This document shows positions 1 to 4,782 of a DNA stretch of 8,055 nucleotides, one piece after another; position 1 is the first letter of the stretch, and every line of letters starts with the position of its first letter. This stretch comes from Bacteroidales bacterium (GTDB taxonomy: Bacteria; Bacteroidota; Bacteroidia; Bacteroidales; Muribaculaceae), in assembly GCA_030526455.1 (NCBI GenBank), contig JAUNCU010000135.1, positions 1-8,055 on the forward strand. Reading direction: 5' to 3'. The position numbers were made by a program, and so were the translations under genes. The notes beneath the pieces were generated by a model. It saw nothing but the letters and a program-made list of their open reading frames with translations, was not told the origin of the DNA and ran no database searches.

Positions 1-60
1 GTGCTCGTTGAAGCCGGTGCTCAAGTGCAGAGCGGTCAAGCACTCGTAGAACTCGACTAA
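1..60 (+). CDS. C-terminal fragment of biotinyl (biotin carboxyl carrier) subunit of a decarboxylase
   Basis: Only the last 19 codons and the TAA stop are in the window; the start lies upstream. They read VLVEAGAQVQSGQALVELD, the typical final beta-strands of a biotinyl/lipoyl domain, where G-x-x-V-x-x-G-x-x-L follows the biotinylated Met-Lys-Met turn. The lysine-bearing motif itself is outside the window, so biotinylation cannot be seen. The next gene is the sodium-pump beta subunit, 27 nt downstream on the same strand. This makes it very likely the carrier (gamma/delta) subunit of a methylmalonyl-CoA or oxaloacetate decarboxylase, which carries CO2 from the carboxyltransferase to the membrane pump. 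The role rests on family knowledge and context. A carrier for a cytosolic acyl-CoA carboxylase is less likely given this neighbour. Confidence 0.85.
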   Translation: MLVEAGAQVQSGQALVELD

Positions 61-87
61 TCGTTTAATTCTTTAATTTGACACAAA

Positions 88-1380
88 ATGCAAACAAAGA
101 ATTTCCGACGTCTGTTCGCTTTTGCAGCGCTTCTCATCTTTGCGCTCCCCATGCTGGCAGGTGACTTCAGTCTGGCTCAAAGCCTCGACAAGTTCACCGG
201 CGAAATGGGTTTCGCTAAGTTCTTTATGGATGAAGGCTGGAAAAGTTTCGTTATGATTGCCATTGGCTGCTTCCTTCTTTATCTCGCTATCAAGAAGGAA
301 TATGAGCCATTGTTGCTCCTGCCCATCGCCTTCGGTATGATTCTCACCAATCTGCCAGGCGCTGGTCTGTTCGATTCCACTATGTGGAACGAAGAATTCC
401 TCAATGAGAACGGTCCTCACTACCACGACTATGGCTACATCATGGCTCATGGTGGCTTGCTCGACATTCTCTACATAGGTGTGAAAGCCGGTGTGTATCC
501 TTGCTTGATTTTCTTGGGCGTGGGCGCTATGACCGACTTCGGTCCACTCATCGCCAATCCTAAGAGTCTCTTGCTCGGTGCCGCTGCCCAGATTGGTATC
601 TTCGCCACCTTCCTGGTGACTCAAATGGATCTTCCAATCTTCGGCTTCACCCAGGCTCAGGCTGCTTCTATCGGCATTATTGGTGGCGCTGATGGCCCTA
701 CCGCTATCTTCCTCACCTCTAAACTCGCCCCTGAATTGCTCGGCCCAATCGCTGTGGCTGCCTACAGTTACATGGCGCTCGTGCCAGTGATTCAACCACC
801 TATCATGCGCGCACTCACCTCAGAGAGCGAACGCAAGATTCGCATGAAGCAACTCCGCACTGTGAGCAAGAAGGAAAAAATCATCTTCCCCATCATCGTG
901 GCTATCGTGGTATCACTCATCGTGCCATCGGCTGCCACACTCATCGGCTGCCTCATGCTGGGTAACCTCATGAAGGAAAGCGGTGTGGTAGAACGCCTCA
1001 GCAAGGCCGCTCAAAACGAACTCAACAACATCGTGGTCATCTGCCTCGGTCTCACCGTGGGCGCTACCGCCACTGCAAGTTCGTTCATGAACTGGCAAAC
1101 CATCGGTATCCTCTGCGTAGGTATCGTGGCATTCGGCATCGGTTCGGCTTCAGGTGTGATCATGGCAAAGGTGATGAACCTCTTCCTCAAGGAAAAGATC
1201 AACCCACTCATCGGTTCGGCTGGTGTGAGCGCAGTGCCTATGGCTGCACGCGTTAGCCAGATGGAAGGTGCCAAGGCTGATTCACGCAACTTCCTCCTCA
1301 TGCACGCCATGGGTCCAAACGTGGCAGGTGTGATCGGCTCTGCAGTAGCAGCAGGTATCCTCCTCAGTTTCCTCGGATAA
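88..1380 (+). CDS. oadB: Sodium ion-translocating decarboxylase, beta subunit (OadB/MmdB/GcdB family)
   Basis: This is the integral membrane subunit that decarboxylates carboxybiotin and couples it to Na+ export. It has 430 residues, close to the family length. A hydrophobic N-terminal segment (about residues 8-30) is followed by many membrane helices. Residue 202 is the Asp of IIGGADGPTAIF, corresponding to the essential Asp203 of Klebsiella OadB. SYMALVP carries the expected Tyr at 228. The C-terminal block from Asn372 to Arg388 retains N372, G376, S381 and R388, the counterparts of residues known to matter for Na+ and proton handling. The ATG at 88 lies 27 nt after the carrier gene with no Shine-Dalgarno, normal for Bacteroidetes. 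In Bacteroidales such operons usually encode methylmalonyl-CoA decarboxylase, which makes propionyl-CoA. The carboxyltransferase subunit that would settle the substrate is outside the window, so oxaloacetate or glutaconyl-CoA remain possible. Confidence 0.95.
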   Translation: MQTKNFRRLFAFAALLIFALPMLAGDFSLAQSLDKFTGEMGFAKFFMDEGWKSFVMIAIGCFLLYLAIKKEYEPLLLLPIAFGMILTNLPGAGLFDSTMWNEEFLNENGPHYHDYGYIMAHGGLLDILYIGVKAGVYPCLIFLGVGAMTDFGPLIANPKSLLLGAAAQIGIFATFLVTQMDLPIFGFTQAQAASIGIIGGADGPTAIFLTSKLAPELLGPIAVAAYSYMALVPVIQPPIMRALTSESERKIRMKQLRTVSKKEKIIFPIIVAIVVSLIVPSAATLIGCLMLGNLMKESGVVERLSKAAQNELNNIVVICLGLTVGATATASSFMNWQTIGILCVGIVAFGIGSASGVIMAKVMNLFLKEKINPLIGSAGVSAVPMAARVSQMEGAKADSRNFLLMHAMGPNVAGVIGSAVAAGILLSFLG

Positions 1381-1403
1381 TCAACAACGAAATATCCACT
1401 ACC

Positions 1404-1440
1404 AAAAACATGGACGGCCAACCCCCGCCCATGTTTTTTT
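1404..1440 (+). terminator. Hairpin terminator after the decarboxylase beta gene
   Basis: AAAAACATGG (1404-1413) pairs with CCATGTTTTT (1429-1438), a 10-bp stem around a 15-nt GC-rich loop. It ends in a run of T about 25-60 nt after the stop codon. Because the stem starts with A residues, it can also serve minus-strand transcripts arriving from the convergent gene at 1638-2339. It is called from the structure only. Confidence 0.8.
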
Positions 1441-1481
1441 ATATCCACGCCCCAAGCAGAACTGTTTTAAGTCAACAAGTG

Positions 1482-1660
1482 CCCCACACAGATCTCACGA
1501 ATCTCACAGATTATAATTCGTTTAATTTAAAAATTCGTGTAATTTGCTTAATTCGTGAACACTACCCCACACAGAAATCTCACAGATTATTAAAAATTTG
1601 ATTAATTCGTTTAATTCGTGAAAAAATCTCTAACAATTTAATTCGTGAAATTCGTGAATA
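1482..1660. repeat. AT-rich interspersed repeat array (ATTCGTG / AATCTCACAGATT units)
   Basis: Two diverged direct units are visible. Each starts with CCCCACACAGA (1482-1492 and 1565-1575) and continues into AATCTCACAGATTAT (1500-1514 and 1576-1590). Each is then followed by AT-rich sequence carrying ATTCGT or ATTCGTG words, at 1516, 1533, 1551, 1605, 1614, 1641 and 1650. AATCTCACAGATT is itself a short palindrome with a 3-nt centre. The array fills most of the gap between the convergent genes and overlaps the last codons of the minus-strand gene. From memory, similar words recur between genes in many Bacteroidales genomes, but that was not checked here. There is no regular spacer pattern, so it is not a CRISPR. 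Function is unknown. Confidence 0.7.
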
Positions 1661-2339
1661 AAGGGGCGTGTGGGTCGCGGCCGGTGCGGCGGCAGAATTC
1701 TTCGTAGGTGATGGTGTTTTGCTTGAGGATGGCGTCTTGCTGCCGTCGGAGGCGAGTTTCGTGTTCCATGCGCAGGCGTTCTTGGGTGCGGAAAGCCGCC
1801 TTCGCATATTCCTGGAAAGCCATCATCACACGGTAAGGCGTAGCGCTGTACACGTTGTAGGTGCCGTCGATCACACGGGTGAAGAAATTGCACACCAGGT
1901 CGTAGTTCAGCGTGCGCACCGCAGGCGACTGGCATATGCAGTGGGCAATCGTCTCCACCTGAGCCGTCGACATCTTAGCGCCCTCTATCCGCAAAAACGT
2001 GTGGCTGATGATCAAGCGCAGATTTCGCTCCACCTCATCCTGCCCGTAGGCCAGCATCATCATCACCAGCGGCGGAATCCCGTCCATCACGCAGCGCTCC
2101 ACGTTAGCCGCCACTGCATCCAGCCTCGTAGGGCTCCACCGCATGTGAAACTCACCCACACCACCAAACCGCCCACGAATGGCCACACACCGCGCATCAT
2201 CAGCCCGAGCCGCAATCAAAGCCCCACCACGAGCGCCAGGGCTAATCGCTCTAGTGTCACAAGAATTTCTATATCCACTAGCCCCACTAACACCCCTAGC
2301 ATCACCAAAAACAACCTCAGAAATCAAATTTTGAATCAT
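1638..2339 (-). CDS. Hypothetical protein, Bacteroidales-type, possibly DUF6633-like
   Basis: A 233-residue protein of unknown function. Residues about 70-190 read as a helical domain. It contains a segment of the form MSTAQVETIAHCI, then a Phe-containing helix, a Gly-Thr-Tyr turn and a long charged helix (about 170-205, rich in Arg, Glu and Gln). This layout recalls the DUF6633 family of Bacteroidetes, but I recognise it only loosely. Residues about 10-65 are rich in Gly, Ala and Arg and look poorly structured. Met66 (codon at 2142-2144) is therefore a plausible alternative start giving 168 residues. The last residues (LFTNFTN) and the TAA stop are encoded inside the ATTCGTG repeat array. 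No signal peptide or membrane segment is seen. The gene lies downstream of the DUF6291-type gene on the same strand, 170 nt away across the REPIN-like element, and could be co-transcribed with it. The opposite-strand ORF is judged to be a shadow. Confidence 0.7.
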   Translation of the reverse strand: MIQNLISEVVFGDARGVSGASGYRNSCDTRAISPGARGGALIAARADDARCVAIRGRFGGVGEFHMRWSPTRLDAVAANVERCVMDGIPPLVMMMLAYGQDEVERNLRLIISHTFLRIEGAKMSTAQVETIAHCICQSPAVRTLNYDLVCNFFTRVIDGTYNVYSATPYRVMMAFQEYAKAAFRTQERLRMEHETRLRRQQDAILKQNTITYEEFCRRTGRDPHAPLFTNFTN

Positions 2340-2387
2340 AATTGAAAAAGTTTAAGTAGTTAAAAATCAATATTATAAAGCAAATAC

Positions 2388-2499
2388 TGCCATCAAAGGG
2401 ACGGTTCTTTTGATGGCATTTCTTCATCGAAATCACCCATCAATCGGCCCTTGCAGTTTGGGCCATCTTGCCATCAAAAGAACCGTCCCTTTGATGGCA
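2388..2499. repeat. REPIN-like element: two inverted 31-nt palindromic repeats
   Basis: The first copy spans 2388-2418: arm TGCCATCAAA, core GGGACGGTTCT, arm TTTGATGGCA. The second copy (2469-2499) is its exact reverse complement over all 31 positions. Each copy can fold by itself (10-bp stem, 11-nt loop). The pair can also form a 31-bp stem enclosing a 50-nt spacer. The spacer carries its own small hairpin, GGCCC (2446-2450) with GGGCC (2460-2464). This is the architecture of REPINs, the paired inverted REP sequences mobilised in trans by REP-associated Y1 transposases (RAYTs). The core resembles GGGACGGTTCT words I recall from such repeats in other phyla. No transposase gene is in the window. 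The element sits 10 nt after the stop of the 2510-3367 gene and may also affect its transcript end. Confidence 0.85.
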
Positions 2500-2509
2500 A
2501 TTTGTGGCA

Positions 2510-3367
2510 CTAACAGCGCTCCATCATCTGCCTTTGCTGGATGTGCATCAAGTCGCTGTAGATGGACTGCTGCAACTCTTGCATGCGCTGCTGCTCGAGT
2601 TGGTCTTTGCGTTGCTGGCTGGTGAGGGCGTTGAGGTTACGCTGCTCGATGGCGGAATGCTTCAGTCGCGCATTTTGCTTGATGCGAGCCGTGGCAATGA
2701 GGTGCTTGAGGTTGATGTCGCCCACCCTTTCACCGGCTTTTGCCAGGAATTCCCATTCGTGGAGCACGTCGGTACAAAGTTGCGTCGCCTCCTCGGCAGT
2801 CGTCTTCAGGCTGTAGGCGAGATTCTGCATCGCGATAGAATCCTTGCTCAACTTCCCTCCCAACTTCCTGATTTTCTCGACGACGACGGCGGCGGGTTTT
2901 TCGTTGCGCGAAATAGCCGAAGGCGTAGTAGTCATAGAAACGCTAGTTTCTTCTACTTCATTCTCATTCTCATTCTCATTAAGGCTTTTTGTGGGTTTTT
3001 CTGGGTTTTTCGCAGCGGGTTGAATCACCTCATTATCAGCGCTGTTTTCCGCCACAGTTTCAGCCTTCTCCTTCTTTGCTGCAGCCGCATTTTTTCTTGG
3101 GCGACCGCCCTTTTTCCCGTTGGTGCGATTGCGTTCGCATCGCGCCTGAAACTTCGCGTTGTTGTTGTCGATGGTGAGTTTCAGCAGCGCAAAAGCCATG
3201 CGCACGGCGTCGGAGTATTCCCCCACCTGAGGCGCATTGCCAGTGTTCACATAGTTCATGATAGCCAGCAGCAGATCGGCGATGTCGGTCTTGTTCATCA
3301 CCTCATATAGGCCAATCATTTGCTCAGTGTAAAGGATCACGGATGTTTTCTTCTGTTGTGTGTTCAT
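2510..3367 (-). CDS. DUF6291-type protein (possible replication/DNA-associated protein)
   Basis: A 285-residue protein. Residues about 8-75 form the conserved N-terminal domain of DUF6291-like proteins: a Tyr-rich start, an Ala/Leu-rich helix followed by NYVNTGNAPQ, then a helix ending in LTIDNNN. The basic motif GKKGGRPRK follows at 84-92. Next comes a long low-complexity linker (about 93-160) with Lys/Ala/Glu and an alternating Asn-Glu tract at 130-137. The second domain (about 160-235) is helical, and the Gln-rich C-terminus (about 240-283) looks like a coiled coil. This layout of domain, basic motif and disordered linker resembles DnaD-like or phage replication proteins, but no function is established. 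I start at the ATG at 3365-3367. The open frame extends upstream to 3484, but that stretch holds the promoter and does not look like the family. The gene is divergent from the small ORF at 3556. Confidence 0.85.
   Translation of the reverse strand: MNTQQKKTSVILYTEQMIGLYEVMNKTDIADLLLAIMNYVNTGNAPQVGEYSDAVRMAFALLKLTIDNNNAKFQARCERNRTNGKKGGRPRKNAAAAKKEKAETVAENSADNEVIQPAAKNPEKPTKSLNENENENEVEETSVSMTTTPSAISRNEKPAAVVVEKIRKLGGKLSKDSIAMQNLAYSLKTTAEEATQLCTDVLHEWEFLAKAGERVGDINLKHLIATARIKQNARLKHSAIEQRNLNALTSQQRKDQLEQQRMQELQQSIYSDLMHIQQRQMMERC
2960..2980. repeat. Hexanucleotide microsatellite inside the DUF6291-type gene
   Basis: The 6-nt unit ATTCTC is repeated three and a half times on the plus strand. 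On the coding strand it gives alternating Asn-Glu residues in the linker. Since the unit is two codons long, gain or loss of copies would change linker length without shifting the frame. Confidence 0.8.
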
Positions 3368-3413
3368 AGTAAAAAAAATGAAGTGTGTTACGTCAAAAAA
3401 ATAAATTTCGGCA

Positions 3414-3444
3414 CAAAGATAAGGGCGCAAAAAAGAAAAAGCAA
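3414..3444 (-). promoter_or_regulatory. Bacteroidetes-type promoter for the 2510-3367 gene
   Basis: On the minus strand, TATCTTTG at 3421-3414 matches the -7 consensus TAnnTTTG exactly. A weak TTGC (3444-3441) lies 19 nt upstream where the -33 TTTG is expected. The predicted transcript would begin near 3408, giving a leader of about 40 nt before the ATG at 3367. The -7 box is convincing; the -33 box is not. Confidence 0.65.
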
Positions 3445-3500
3445 TGTCAAAAGGGTTTCTGCCAATGTGTGGAGAAAGCACCATCCTTCGCCTGAAAAGT

Positions 3501-3531
3501 TTTGCTTATTTATATATATAATGTATCTTTG
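3501..3531 (+). promoter_or_regulatory. Bacteroidetes-type promoter for the small ORF at 3556
   Basis: TTTG at 3501-3504 and TATCTTTG at 3524-3531 are separated by 19 nt, matching the Bacteroides -33/-7 arrangement (TTTG, about 19 nt, TAnnTTTG). The spacer is an AT run. Transcription would start near 3538, about 18 nt before the ATG. This is the best promoter match in the window. Confidence 0.75.
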
Positions 3532-3555
3532 CCGTAAAAATAAACGCACACATCA

Positions 3556-3801
3556 ATGGCAAAAGACGAAACATCCCGCCTCGACGACCTCTATATCAAC
3601 GACTTCCACCGAGAGTGGAACGAGCGTTGCATGGTGGAGCGCAGACGAACTGAGTCGATGCACTTTTCTCATGAATTTCTGAAAGCGCAGTCAATGCGCA
3701 TGGACGAGTTAGTCCGTCAGCAAGAAGAGCAAGAGCGGTTAGAAAGGAAAAAGGCAAAGAAAAAAGGGCAATCGCCAGCGAGCGAAGAGCCCTCAAAATA
3801 A
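3556..3801 (+). CDS. Small highly charged hypothetical protein
   Basis: An 81-residue protein that I do not recognise. It is very rich in Glu, Arg, Lys, Asp and Gln. From about residue 15 to 70 it can form one long helix, probably coiled coil, ending in a Lys-rich stretch (about 64-70) and a Ser/Pro/Glu tail. It has no signal peptide or membrane segment, so it is likely cytoplasmic. Its reality is supported by an exact promoter about 25 nt upstream, an ATG in the right place and a hairpin terminator about 40 nt after the stop. It stands alone, divergent from the 2510-3367 gene, and may be functionally linked to it through the shared intergenic region, but this is a guess. Confidence 0.7.
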   Translation: MAKDETSRLDDLYINDFHREWNERCMVERRRTESMHFSHEFLKAQSMRMDELVRQQEEQERLERKKAKKKGQSPASEEPSK

Positions 3802-3839
3802 GGCATATACAATCGCCTCACCCTTATAAGGATAGCGCT

Positions 3840-3883
3840 GTCACGCCATCCGAGCATTTTACGCCTCGGGTGTGACCTTTTTG
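3840..3883 (+). terminator. Hairpin terminator after the small ORF
   Basis: GTCACGC (3840-3846) pairs with GTGTGAC (3870-3876), allowing one G-U pair. CCGAG (3850-3854) pairs with CTCGG (3865-3869) above a 3-nt bulge, and the loop is 10 nt. CTTTTTG follows at once. A separate perfect 10-bp palindrome, CCTTATAAGG, lies just upstream at 3822-3831. Confidence 0.7.
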
Positions 3884-3945
3884 TACACTCTCCTTTTTTC
3901 TTTATTTTCTTATCTTATTTTTAAGCGCATACACCAAACTTTTCG

Positions 3946-3953
3946 TAAATTTG
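3946..3953 (+). promoter_or_regulatory. Putative -7 box for the patatin/amylase operon
   Basis: TAAATTTG matches TAnnTTTG. The expected -33 TTTG about 19 nt upstream is not clear; the region there is only T-rich. The predicted transcript start is near 3960, leaving a leader of about 25 nt before the ATG at 3985. Confidence 0.55.
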
Positions 3954-3984
3954 TATATTGATTCTAAATAATGTGTGATTGTTA

Positions 3985-4782
3985 ATGGTTTCTACTAAGA
4001 AATATCGCTTGGGTATCGCCCTTGGTGGCGGTGGCGCTAAGGGGTTTGCTCACCTTGGCGTGCTGAAAGCCCTTGAAGATTTTGGGCTCAAGCCCGACGT
4101 GTTTGCGGGCTGCAGCGCCGGCAGTATTGTGGGCGCCTTTTATGCCGCCGGTTTTTCGACCGACGATTTGCTCCGCATCTTCAGCGAAATCAAATTCTCC
4201 TCGCTCGGGAAAGTCGCCCTGCCCACTACGGGCCTCTTCAATCTGAAGAAATTCGAAACATTCCTCGAGCAGCAACTCCCCTATTCACGCATTGAAGACC
4301 TCCCCACTCCATGCATCATCACCGCTACCTCGCTCGACACCTACGATGCCGTAGCCTTCACCGAAGGTCCGCTTGCGAAAAGCATCACCGCCTCGTGCAG
4401 TCTGCCCGTGGTGTTCCAGCCCACCGAGATTGATGGCTGCAATTATGTGGACGGCGGCGTGCTCCACAACCTGCCCGCCTTCGCCCTTCGCGACTGCTGC
4501 GACTATGTGCTGGGCGTGGTGGTGAGTCCGCTCAACAAGTCGCCCTTCAAGAAATCGATTGCCGACATTGCCTATCGCTCCTATCGCCTCATGACCACGC
4601 GCAACACCCACGCCGATATGCTCACCTGCGATGCCGTGATCAGTGTCGACGCCATGAAGGGGAAAAGCACTTTCGGATTTGAATACCTCAAAGAAAACGC
4701 CAAGGCCGGCTATTTCGCCGCCATGAAAGTGCTCCACAATTCACCTTTGCTAAAACAACTTAGAGATGAGAAAAGAAAATAA
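3985..4782 (+). CDS. Patatin-like phospholipase (lipid acyl hydrolase)
   Basis: A 265-residue single-domain patatin/RssA-type serine hydrolase, predicted to cleave acyl chains from phospholipids or other lipids. The oxyanion-hole glycine loop GGGGAKG is at 14-20. The nucleophile elbow GCSAG places the catalytic Ser at 44. The second dyad member is Asp156 in the DGG motif, so the catalytic dyad is intact. There is no signal peptide and no outer-membrane barrel, so it is probably cytoplasmic or peripheral to the inner membrane, unlike larger secreted patatins. The ATG at 3985 is preferred over the in-frame TTG at 3979 because it is a standard start and sits at a natural distance from the -7 box. 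Its end overlaps or abuts the following amylase-family gene, so the two are probably one transcript. The true substrate is unknown. Confidence 0.92.
   Translation: MVSTKKYRLGIALGGGGAKGFAHLGVLKALEDFGLKPDVFAGCSAGSIVGAFYAAGFSTDDLLRIFSEIKFSSLGKVALPTTGLFNLKKFETFLEQQLPYSRIEDLPTPCIITATSLDTYDAVAFTEGPLAKSITASCSLPVVFQPTEIDGCNYVDGGVLHNLPAFALRDCCDYVLGVVVSPLNKSPFKKSIADIAYRSYRLMTTRNTHADMLTCDAVISVDAMKGKSTFGFEYLKENAKAGYFAAMKVLHNSPLLKQLRDEKRK

Noticed and set aside
73..795. Long minus-strand ORF (240 codons) opposite the decarboxylase beta gene
   Set aside because: It lies wholly antisense to a gene with all family motifs, and its His/Glu-rich composition is typical of a shadow frame.
1482..1660. Possible CRISPR array
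   Set aside because: Repeat words are short, diverged and irregularly spaced with no unique spacers of constant length, and there are no cas genes.
1381..1660. Possible retron or structured non-coding RNA locus
   Set aside because: No reverse transcriptase or partner gene is nearby, and no extended conserved fold is evident beyond the terminator and short palindromes.
1668..2345. Plus-strand ORF opposite the 1638-2339 gene
   Set aside because: The translation is His/Arg/Ser-rich with no coherent domain. The minus-strand reading gives amphipathic helices and a normal charged C-terminal region.
2504..3310. Plus-strand ORF opposite the DUF6291-type gene
   Set aside because: The minus strand shows a recognisable family domain and promoter; the plus reading is a shadow.
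3822..3831. Palindrome CCTTATAAGG as an operator
   Set aside because: A perfect 10-bp palindrome can occur by chance in this much sequence, and it lies after a stop codon next to a terminator, away from any promoter.
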